A stretch of 64,000 bases of DNA from Roseomonas gilardii. Its GTDB lineage: Bacteria; Pseudomonadota; Alphaproteobacteria; Acetobacterales; Acetobacteraceae. Shown one piece after another: positions 28,185 to 34,070 of this stretch; position 1 is the stretch's first letter, and each line of letters starts with the position of its first letter. Under the pieces are notes generated by a model that saw only the letters and a list, made by a program, of their open reading frames with translations, was not told where the DNA came from and made no database searches. The stretch is taken from assembly GCF_001941945.1 (NCBI RefSeq), contig NZ_CP015583.1, forward strand, positions 3,738,001-3,802,000. The letters run 5' to 3'. The translations under genes and the position numbers were made by a program.

Positions 28185-28239
28185 TGCGGGCGGCCGGACT
28201 CGAACCGGCAAGCCACTGAAGGCTAACGATTTTAAGTCG
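28185..28239 (-). pseudogene. tRNA-Leu(UAA) 3' half plus left attachment site
   Basis: On the minus strand, 28229-28185 reads TCGTTAGCC...GCCGGTTCGAGTCCGGC...CGCCCGCA: the 3' side of the anticodon stem, a variable arm, the T arm and the acceptor strand of a class II tRNA. It has no 5' half here. The acceptor CGCCCGC pairs perfectly with GCGGGCG at 34108-34102. The 10 bp TTTTAAGTCG (28230-28239) is repeated exactly at 34071-34080 and is the recombination core. Joining the two halves gives an 83-nt tRNA with anticodon loop CTTAAAA. Confidence 0.9.
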
Positions 28240-28261
28240 GAAGGGGGTTCGGAAGGGGGAG

Positions 28262-28345
28262 TACCTGCGACGGGATTTGAACCCGTACTCCCTTGAAGGG
28301 AAACGGCTTTTAAGGCCGGTGCGTCTACCGTTCCGCCACGCAGGC
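28262..28345 (-). tRNA. tRNA-Leu(UAA), element-borne
   Basis: A complete 84-nt class II cloverleaf on the minus strand. The acceptor GCCTGCG pairs with CGCAGGT (one G-U), the D arm is TGGCGGAACGGTAGAC, the anticodon loop is CTTAAAA (anticodon UAA), the variable arm is TTTCCCTTCAAGGGAG, and the T arm is ACGGGTTCAAATCCCGT with discriminator A. CCA is not encoded. It is distinct in sequence from the split host tRNA but has the same anticodon, and it lies 22 bp inside the left junction, so it probably replaces the disrupted gene. Confidence 0.92.
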
Positions 28346-28346
28346 A

Positions 28347-28901
28347 GCGACAACATTGTCTCTGTCTCTCGCCTTGTCTCACGTCGAGACACTGAGACAT
28401 GCCCTCGTCCGCACCCCTTAGCGCGCGGAAGTCCGCCAGAATAGCCTCCGCCTCCGCCTCGGTCATGTTGGAGCGGAGCCGGTTGAACCTGTGTGATACC
28501 CACCGGACGTTTCCGGGGACGTACCCGAGGTGCGGGACGATGCGGTCGAGGCTGGGGCTGCTGTCGAGGGGGCGCCCCTTCCCACGTTGGAGGGGTATCC
28601 CCAGGATGGGACACACCTCCGGAAGTGGTGGCAGGTTGTCTCTACGGATGGTGCAGGGGAGGCCCTTTCTCCTGGCGCGAACCTGGGCCGCGTTGATGGC
28701 GGCCGCCACGGTGTCGGGGGAGAACTTTTTCTTCTCCTTCTCCCCGCGCCGGTCGCGCTGCTCCGGATGGGCGATCCGGTAGGCGCGTGTCCGGGCTGCC
28801 ATGCACGCCCGGCAATAGATGGAGCGCCCCGAAGGGCGCCCCTTGTCCGACCCAAAGGCCGCAGGATCGGTCTCCCCGCAGCCGCCTCGGCACGGCTTCA
28901 T
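28347..28901 (-). CDS. Phage HNH endonuclease-like protein; no stop codon before the tRNA
   Basis: An N-terminal zinc-finger-like part (CRGGCGETDP, then YCRACMAARTRAYR) is followed by a phage HNH-type core (CPILGIPLQRGKG, SPSLDRIVPHLGYVPGNVRW, HRFNRLRSNMTEAEA). Such enzymes nick DNA and often lie near packaging genes. The ATG at 28901 overlaps the stop of the terminase-integrase gene (ATGA). Coordinates here end before the tRNA at 28345, but this frame has no stop there: it stays open through the tRNA and the split tRNA half to 27321. Either the true stop was lost, or the mRNA is read or processed into the tRNA. Confidence 0.65.
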
Positions 28902-30124
28902 AAGGCGGCCTCCTGCGTCCCGAGGAGGGCCTGCTCCAGCCTGCTCAACTCGTTCTCCAGCATGTGGGGCGCGAGGTGGGCGTAGCGTTCGGTGACGGCC
29001 AGGGAGGAGTGGCCGTGCCAATCCTTCACGGCCAGGAGGAGCATTCCGTCCCGCACCTTGCGGCTGCACGAGGTGTGCCGGAGGGTGTGGATCTCCGCCA
29101 TCGACATGGGCCGGTAGTAGCGGTCGGAGCCGAGGCCGATGACGGGGAGATCGTTGACCGCAAGCTCTGGCGACGTGGCCCAGACGATGTGCCCAGGGGC
29201 GCGGTCGGGGTTCGTGGACATCACAATGAGGTCCGAGAGTTTGAGCGGGTAGCGGTCGAGATCCGAGAGGCGCGTATCCAGCATGAACTGGAGGGCGAAG
29301 CCGGAGCGCCCATAGGACGCCATGCGCTCCGCGAGATCCTGATCGGTGAACCTCTTGCGATCCACAGGGCGCCCGGCAAGCTCCGGAGTGGTCTCCAGGG
29401 CTTCCTCCACGAGAGGCGCCAGGCGCTCCCCGTAGTTCCTGTGCTGCTCCTTGGTGGGGAACAGGGCGGGCCACACGCGGATCTGGTAGCCGCGCTCCGG
29501 GAGCAGGTTGTAGAGGCTCTGCTCCGTCTGGGGCGTGCCCAGGTAGATGATGCGGCTGGAGTCCAGCGGCTTGATTACCGCGTCGAACTCCTTCACCGCC
29601 TCGGAGAGCTTGTCCCGCATCGCCTGGGTGGCGCTGTTGCCGGGCACCTCGATATCGTCCGCGATGATGATGTCCGCGCGGCTACCGGCGATCTGGCCGG
29701 TGATGCCCACGGACTTCACCGAGGCGGAGTGCGAGGCGCGTGCCGGGCCTACGTCGAAGGCGATCTTGGAGGACCGCTGATCGCCCCTGGGCCGCAGATG
29801 GGCCAGCACCTCCATCTCCATGATGAGGCGCATGGTGAAGGTGGAGAAGTCGTCCGCGCGCTGCTTGCTGGCGGACACCACGAGGACGTTCTTCTGGGGG
29901 TTCTTGAGGAGCACCCAGACGACGAAAGCGGAAGTCACCCAGGATTTCCCCACACCTCGGAACGCCTGGATCACCGCGCGGCGTGGGCCGTGCTGGAGAT
30001 AGTGGGCGATGTCGAACTGGACAGGGGTGGGGTCTGGGAGGTTCAGGTGTTTCCATGTGTGAGCCAGGAACACCCGGAAGTCGTTGAGGGGACCGAGATC
30101 CACCTCGTCATTGGCGCGAGCCAT
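28898..30124 (-). CDS. Chimera: T7-like terminase large subunit fused to tyrosine integrase C terminus
   Basis: 408 residues. Residues 1 to ~340 are a T7-like terminase ATPase: Walker A AFRGVGKS (54-61), Walker B DIIIADDIE (151-159), then FALQFMLDTRLSDLDRYPLK and ending near DRYYRPM. Residues ~343-408 are the end of a tyrosine recombinase: HTLRH (R349), GH at H372 and nucleophile ERY (Y381). The R-H and R-Y spacings of 23 and 32 residues equal those of XerD-type enzymes. The integrase N-terminal domain, first Arg and Lys are absent, as is the C-terminal part of the terminase. The frame is continuous. GGAG lies just upstream of the ATG. Recombinase activity is not expected alone. Confidence 0.87.
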   Translation of the reverse strand: MARANDEVDLGPLNDFRVFLAHTWKHLNLPDPTPVQFDIAHYLQHGPRRAVIQAFRGVGKSWVTSAFVVWVLLKNPQKNVLVVSASKQRADDFSTFTMRLIMEMEVLAHLRPRGDQRSSKIAFDVGPARASHSASVKSVGITGQIAGSRADIIIADDIEVPGNSATQAMRDKLSEAVKEFDAVIKPLDSSRIIYLGTPQTEQSLYNLLPERGYQIRVWPALFPTKEQHRNYGERLAPLVEEALETTPELAGRPVDRKRFTDQDLAERMASYGRSGFALQFMLDTRLSDLDRYPLKLSDLIVMSTNPDRAPGHIVWATSPELAVNDLPVIGLGSDRYYRPMSMAEIHTLRHTSCSRKVRDGMLLLAVKDWHGHSSLAVTERYAHLAPHMLENELSRLEQALLGTQEAAL

Positions 30125-30263
30125 TGTCTCCTTCGGTTTGGGGATTATGAGGACACGCCTCAGCGAGCCTCTAGGATCGACGCCTAGGGGCTTGCAGAGA
30201 GTTGCCGGTGTGGTTTGGATGAGAGAGTTAGGAGCGCCCGTCAGGCGCCGCTGGAGAGTCTTT

Positions 30264-30611
30264 ATGCGGGCGTCTTGGATCGCCTTGTGGGCAACCCTGG
30301 TCCCCGCGATGGCGCACGCGGAGAGCATCACATGCGTGCCGCAGTTAAAGCTGGACGAAGGCGATGACACCTTCGTCCCTGCTGTGCAGGACGTACTGTA
30401 CATCCTGCGTCCGGACGGGGCCGGATGGGTGCTGGAACGCATCAGGAAGGGCAAGGAGGGGCGCGAACGGTTGGCCGCTTGCGAGTACCCCAAGCCCACC
30501 CAGGCGCGTTGTAGGGGCCGTGTAGAGGCGACCTACGAGGCCAAGGATCGCCTCATGACGCTGCGGACGGGACGCTTCTCGTGGGTGATGGCGTCCTGCC
30601 AGACAAGCTAG
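30264..30611 (+). CDS. Small secreted four-cysteine protein (accessory gene of the element)
   Basis: 115 residues with a clear signal peptide (ASWIALWATLVPAMAHA, cleavage before ES). The mature part is ~95 residues with four Cys (ITCVP, ACEYP, ARCRG, ASCQT), suggesting two disulfides in the periplasm. It is the only plus-strand gene in the element, lying between the large terminase start and the next accessory gene. Its stop overlaps the opposing stop (CTAG at 30608-30611). I do not recognise the family. It could be a lysogenic-conversion gene. I chose the ATG at 30264 because it begins the signal peptide. Confidence 0.6.
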   Translation: MRASWIALWATLVPAMAHAESITCVPQLKLDEGDDTFVPAVQDVLYILRPDGAGWVLERIRKGKEGRERLAACEYPKPTQARCRGRVEATYEAKDRLMTLRTGRFSWVMASCQTS

Positions 30612-31501
30612 CTTCCCATAAAAGACACCAAGTGGTGGAGCCACGCTTGTCCCCGCTCCAGCAATTGCCCAATATCGGCAGCAATCTTTGAGGCCTGCCC
30701 CTGAGTTAGGTGGTTGACTAGCCACCAATTGATAGGTTTAGCGGCTTGGTCAGCTAACGATTCCACAAGCTTGTCGGCCCCCTTATCCAGCTTCTTGCCG
30801 AGCCATATCGCGGCGGTTCGTAGGCCGGACAGGTTACGAGCAACGGAAAGGGCGTCTGGCTCTGGCTTGGAGAGAGCGTCCTTGACCGCTGTGGCGGCCT
30901 CGCGGACAGCCTCAACAGGTTGTTCATTAGGTTCTGCAGGAGCACCGTTATGCCCGATGCCTATGCTGACGGCATCCTGCGGCTTCGGCGGAAGGGCTTG
31001 AAGCAGATTTGCTACGGCATCGAGCAGGCTAGAGCGCAACACCTGCTCGCGTGCATCCCCAAACACGGGGACAAAGCCAGCCTGAAGTTCGTTCAATATG
31101 TCGTCGAGGGCCTTACGTTCTTCCCTCTCTTCATCTTCTCTCTGAACGTCTTCTAAGTTCCGGATCTGGTCAGGATGCCGACGGCTCGGTGCCCACTCAA
31201 TGATACCTGTGTTCTCAACCTCCTCAACGGCCAGTGATATGACGCCCTCAGTCACGAGATGAGAGAACTGATCATCCAACTCGTCTCGTGCATCGTAGGG
31301 GCCACCGAAGATATACTGGTATCCGCCTTCCCTACTCTCGTAAGGGGTCTCCTCCGCTGGATCAACGAACATCTCGTTAAACCAATAGGTTAGATAGGCC
31401 ACCTGCCTAACCCGCGACATCTTCTTCAACTGCGAGGGTGTCACGCCTACAGTGCGATCATCCTCGCTGAAATACCGCAGTGACCGTTTCCGCGTAGGCA
31501 T
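30608..31501 (-). CDS. Uncharacterised 297-residue accessory protein between small and large terminase genes
   Basis: I do not recognise a named family. Residues ~30-110 look like a compact conserved domain rich in aromatics (YLTYWFNEMFVDPAEETPYE, then GGYQYIFGGPYDARDEL). A charged Asp/Glu/Arg stretch follows (~117-135), then helices, a GIGHNG motif at 181-186, and a C-terminal helical part ending in Trp-rich WWLVNHL and WLHHL. GC content is much lower than in flanking genes, which suggests separate acquisition. Phage genomes often carry anti-phage or conversion genes in such positions, but nothing in the sequence proves that role here. The ribosome-binding site is weak. Confidence 0.65.
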   Translation of the reverse strand: MPTRKRSLRYFSEDDRTVGVTPSQLKKMSRVRQVAYLTYWFNEMFVDPAEETPYESREGGYQYIFGGPYDARDELDDQFSHLVTEGVISLAVEEVENTGIIEWAPSRRHPDQIRNLEDVQREDEEREERKALDDILNELQAGFVPVFGDAREQVLRSSLLDAVANLLQALPPKPQDAVSIGIGHNGAPAEPNEQPVEAVREAATAVKDALSKPEPDALSVARNLSGLRTAAIWLGKKLDKGADKLVESLADQAAKPINWWLVNHLTQGQASKIAADIGQLLERGQAWLHHLVSFMGS

Positions 31502-31576
31502 TGAGATGCAAACCCTCGTCCGCTCAGACTAAGGTACTGCAACTGCCTGAGAAATCCAGACGGGGGGTTCGCCCTA

Positions 31577-31834
31577 CTAGGTGAGCCGGAAGCGGGGATC
31601 AGCATCCCCGTCGAAGTTCGCCAGGCGGTTCAGGTGGTCCAGCGGGCTACCGGGCTTCGGCTCGGCGGTGATCCCGTTGTCCTTGAGGAACTGGCGGATG
31701 GTGTTGAGGGTGGCGGCGGTGGCGGGGATCTCGTTCCCGTCCTTGTCCTTCTCGCCGTTCTGGAGGCGGTCCACGAACTCGTCCGCCATCAGCTTGTGGA
31801 GCTTGGCGAGAAGCTCCTCGGTGGCGCGGCTCAC
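31577..31834 (-). CDS. T7-like terminase small subunit
   Basis: An 85-residue acidic helical protein with the T7 gp18-like plan: N-terminal helix (ATEELLAKLHKLMADEFVDR), loop, second helix (TAATLNTIRQFLKDNGI) and a polar tail. T7 gp18 is of similar length. It recognises DNA for packaging together with the large subunit. The start is GTG, overlapping the stop of the preceding tiny gene (GTGA at 31831-31834). In T7 this gene lies between the holin and the large terminase, as here. Confidence 0.8.
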   Translation of the reverse strand: MSRATEELLAKLHKLMADEFVDRLQNGEKDKDGNEIPATAATLNTIRQFLKDNGITAEPKPGSPLDHLNRLANFDGDADPRFRLT

Positions 31835-31932
31835 TTCTCGGTGGCCGCCATCACCACGGCGATCCCGAGGGACGCCACCATTGCCACGGTCATGAGGCTG
31901 GAGACCGCCTGGATGGTGCCGAGTACGGTCAT
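31831..31932 (-). CDS. 33-residue single-span membrane peptide
   Basis: Too short for routine calling. It encodes one hydrophobic helix (VSSLMTVAMVASLGIAVVMA) with a charged C-terminal end (TEK). The ATG overlaps the stop of the upstream gene (ATGA at 31929-31932) and its own stop overlaps the small terminase start, so it is embedded in a chain of overlapping genes. Its position and character suggest a holin or antiholin component; this is inference. Confidence 0.5.
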   Translation of the reverse strand: MTVLGTIQAVSSLMTVAMVASLGIAVVMAATEK

Positions 31933-32108
31933 CGGCCCACCGCAGCGCGGACCACGGTGAACAGGTTCTTGATGCGGTTCACCACATCGTCGTCCTTCTG
32001 CGTGGGCGTCAGCGCCACGATGAGCAGGGCGAGGTTGATCGTGGCATCCGCGATGGTGAAGTAGGGGGCGGCCTCGGGGGACGCCAGGAGTGCGACGAGC
32101 GAGAGCAT
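31929..32108 (-). CDS. 59-residue small phage membrane protein
   Basis: Encodes MLSLVALLASPEAAPYFTIA..., with a hydrophobic segment (DATINLALLIVALTP) and a basic C terminus (NRIKNLFTVVRAAVGR). AAAGGA lies upstream of the ATG, and the stop overlaps the next start. It stands 2 bp after the upstream holin-like gene. Probably part of the lysis module; I do not recognise the family. Confidence 0.55.
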   Translation of the reverse strand: MLSLVALLASPEAAPYFTIADATINLALLIVALTPTQKDDDVVNRIKNLFTVVRAAVGR

Positions 32109-32110
32109 GG

Positions 32111-32317
32111 TTATCCTTTCGTGAGGTATGCGATGGCGCCAGACACAGCCGTAGCGGCTAAGGAGCTGACCACGAAGACGGCGCCGAGGTACTTGTTCTT
32201 GAGGGTTTCGAGGGCAGCGATGCGCTTCTCGTGGTCAATCTGGACCGGGAGAATGGCGTCTTGCTTCGTCTCGATCCGCGCCAGGCGGTCGATGACGTTG
32301 GACTGGAACTGATCCAT
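32111..32317 (-). CDS. Holin-like coiled-coil/membrane protein
   Basis: 68 residues. The N-terminal part is an amphipathic, coiled-coil-like helix (NVIDRLARIETKQDAILPVQ...RIAALETLKNK). The C-terminal part is one transmembrane helix (YLGAVFVVSSLAATAVSGAIAYL) with a Lys-Gly end. This is the XhlA-like layout of small phage lysis proteins, and its position right after the tail-fibre gene equals that of the T7 holin gene 17.5. No endolysin gene is present. Confidence 0.65.
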   Translation of the reverse strand: MDQFQSNVIDRLARIETKQDAILPVQIDHEKRIAALETLKNKYLGAVFVVSSLAATAVSGAIAYLTKG

Positions 32318-32327
32318 GAAGAGAGAC

Positions 32328-32347
32328 GGGGCAGCCTAAGCCGCCCC
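32328..32347 (-). terminator. Hairpin after the chimeric tail-fibre gene
   Basis: On the minus strand GGGGCGGC / GCTGCCCC forms an 8-bp stem with one G-U pair (an A-C mismatch on the plus strand) and a 4-base loop, 12 bases past the stop at 32360. It suits a minus-strand transcript. It could attenuate transcription into the lysis genes; no T tract follows. Confidence 0.45.
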
Positions 32348-32359
32348 TAGGTTCTCCTG

Positions 32360-33868
32360 CTACGCGCGCCGCTTGGTCACGCGGATGTTGATCGGCCCCG
32401 ACGAGAGCGACGAGAGCGCCGCCGCCGAGTGGTTGTGGCAGTACAGGGTGACGCCTTGGGTGGCGGACACCTGCGCCGAGAGCCGGAGCGTCGAAGCGGC
32501 GGACCATGCGGCCTCCGCGATGTCTCCGGGGTAGGCATTGGCGAACGCTGTGGTGACGGAGGTGTACGCCGTGGCGTTGGCTGCGGGCGTGGTGGTGTTC
32601 CACGTCACCGAGGCGACGGCATCGACTTCCACGAGGAACGGGATGGCGGTGCGGGAGGGGCTGGCCTCGGTCCCGGCGCCGCGCTGGAGTTCGAAGCTCG
32701 GGCCGTAGAAGCGCAGCGCGTTGTGCAGCGTGTAGGCCCCATCGGCGCGGGACAGGCGGACCCCGAAGCGGTCGAGGGTCATGTTGGTGGTGCTCTGGCA
32801 CGCGAAGTGCCCACCGTAGAAGCGCAGGCTGTTGCACCACCCGATGGAGGTGCCGGTGCGGAGATCCAGGCCCACCTTGTTGTCGATCAGGCGGCCCAGG
32901 TGGAGGTCACTATCCTCGCACCCGTTGCTGTCCCCGAAAAGCTGGACACCGATGGTGAAGCCGCTCGCCTGCCGGATCTGGACGTGGCTGGCATCCGCAG
33001 CGGCGTGGACGCGGCTCATGTCGAGGTTCTCGATCTCCTCCAGATACGCCTTGTTGCGGGTCTTCACGAGCCGCAGACGCATCCGGGGGGACAGGTAGCC
33101 ACCCCCATCCCCGGCTGCCCACTGACGCGGGGGGCAGAGCATCGGCCACAGGAAGGTGGCGGACATGAGGGCGCGGGCTTCCTCGCCCCTGATCCATTCC
33201 AGGGTGGTCTCAGTGGGGAGGAGGACGGTCGGGGTGTCGTTGGCGGAGCGGGCCTCGCGGCGCGTCTTCACCAGCCCCGTCTTCTCCACCACCAGCCCTA
33301 TGAGGAGGACGCCCAGGTGGATCTTGTCCGAGACGGGCCACTTCGCCTCCACCTTCTCGGCGCGCTTCAAACCCGCCTCGATCCGCTTGCTGGCGTACTC
33401 CACGTTGCGGCGGGTGCGCGTCTCCATCTTCTTCGTCATCTTGGAGTAGTCCTGGGGGCTGGCCTCCTCCAGCAGCTTCGCCCGGTACTCGTTCTCGATG
33501 GCACTCGCCACCCGGTTCGCCGCCTTCTGGAGAGTGACGGCCTGGGTGAGAGTGTTAATGATCTCCCGCAGGGTCACGTAGGCCACCGTCTCGGCAGGCA
33601 GGAGGCCCAGATAGGCGGCGTGGGCGCGGCGGTTCCCCGCCCCTCCGGTGCTCGAATCGGTCTGTTTGGTCGCCTCGATGACGGCGGCGAGATCCTCCAG
33701 AAACGCCGAGGTCGCCCGCCGACCATAGCGGGTATCCGCCTCCTCTCCCTGAGCGCGGGCCTTCGCGATCATCTCGCGAACGCGAGCTTGCCCGGCATCC
33801 ACCGCCTCCGCCTCAAGGGCGAGTTGGCGCGCGACGACATCCACCGAGAGGTGGGCCAGTCCGTCCAT
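32360..33868 (-). CDS. Chimera: T7-like RNA polymerase N-terminal domain fused to tail-fibre C-terminal region
   Basis: 502 residues. Residues ~10-285 align by eye with the N-terminal domain of T7 RNA polymerase: ARQLALEAEAVDAGQARVRE, PAETVAYVTLREIINTL, ASAIENEYRA, DKIHLGVLLIGLVVEKTGLV and PPRQWAAGDGGGYLSP correspond to its QLALEHESYEMGEARFRKM, PEAVAYITIK, IHVGVRCIEMLIESTGMV and PPKPWTGITGGGYW. The palm and fingers catalytic domains are absent. From ~290 the sequence becomes a beta-rich, Gly/Asn-rich receptor-binding-like region (SGFTIGVQLFGDSNGCEDSD, NSLRFYGGHFACQSTTNMTL). The frame is continuous. GGAG lies 8 bases before the ATG. It probably marks a deletion joining early gene 1 to gene 17. 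Confidence 0.85.
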   Translation of the reverse strand: MDGLAHLSVDVVARQLALEAEAVDAGQARVREMIAKARAQGEEADTRYGRRATSAFLEDLAAVIEATKQTDSSTGGAGNRRAHAAYLGLLPAETVAYVTLREIINTLTQAVTLQKAANRVASAIENEYRAKLLEEASPQDYSKMTKKMETRTRRNVEYASKRIEAGLKRAEKVEAKWPVSDKIHLGVLLIGLVVEKTGLVKTRREARSANDTPTVLLPTETTLEWIRGEEARALMSATFLWPMLCPPRQWAAGDGGGYLSPRMRLRLVKTRNKAYLEEIENLDMSRVHAAADASHVQIRQASGFTIGVQLFGDSNGCEDSDLHLGRLIDNKVGLDLRTGTSIGWCNSLRFYGGHFACQSTTNMTLDRFGVRLSRADGAYTLHNALRFYGPSFELQRGAGTEASPSRTAIPFLVEVDAVASVTWNTTTPAANATAYTSVTTAFANAYPGDIAEAAWSAASTLRLSAQVSATQGVTLYCHNHSAAALSSLSSGPINIRVTKRRA

Positions 33869-33987
33869 GGAATATTCTCCGATTTGCGATGTTGGTTAGA
33901 GGTGCAACCTCTGGCGCACTGCGCGTGTCGCAGGCTGCGCTGTCTCAGAAGTCTCTGAATTGGGAGAGCGGCGGGCGCGCGCGGCCC

Positions 33988-34011
33988 ACTCCAATGAATT
34001 GTTGGAGTTTT
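33988..34011. terminator. Intrinsic terminator-like hairpin inside the right end of the element
   Basis: ACTCCAA and TTGGAGT form a 7-bp stem around a 7-base loop, followed directly by TTT. It could stop transcription entering or leaving the element on the plus strand. Confidence 0.45.
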
Positions 34012-34038
34012 GCCAGCAGCTTAGTTCGCAAGGATGAG

Positions 34039-34060
34039 ATGTTCGCAAATTTGCGAACAT
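34039..34060. promoter_or_regulatory. 22-bp perfect palindrome next to the right attachment core
   Basis: ATGTTCGCAAATTTGCGAACAT is a perfect palindrome that ends 10 bp before the core repeat. An additional GTTCGCAA half lies at 34024-34031. It is a likely binding site for a repressor, directionality factor or integrase arm. Confidence 0.55.
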
Positions 34061-34070
34061 TGACAGGAGC

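Noticed and set aside
28358-28398. CRISPR-like short repeats
   Set aside because: The GTCTC units are 5 bp with irregular spacing and no spacer pattern.
27321-29474. A 717-codon minus-strand frame as a single large gene
   Set aside because: Only 28901 to about 28390 shows a phage HNH pattern. The part beyond is tRNA and antisense of the rRNA methyltransferase, and the part upstream of 28901 is antisense-free but lies inside the terminase in another frame.
28964-30187. A 407-codon plus-strand frame inside the element
   Set aside because: It is a shadow of the terminase-integrase chimera; residue composition (His/Arg/Val-rich) lacks any motif.
30084-30611. Longer 175-residue version of the small secreted protein
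   Set aside because: The first 60 residues overlap the terminase start antisense and show no pattern; the ATG at 30264 begins a proper signal peptide.
32429-33958. A 509-codon plus-strand frame
   Set aside because: It is a shadow of the RNA polymerase-tail fibre chimera, in which T7 RNAP motifs are clear.
28347-34070. T7-type phage promoters in the element
   Set aside because: I looked for TAATACGACTCACTATA-like sequences before the phage genes and saw none by eye; a weight-matrix scan trained on relatives would be needed.
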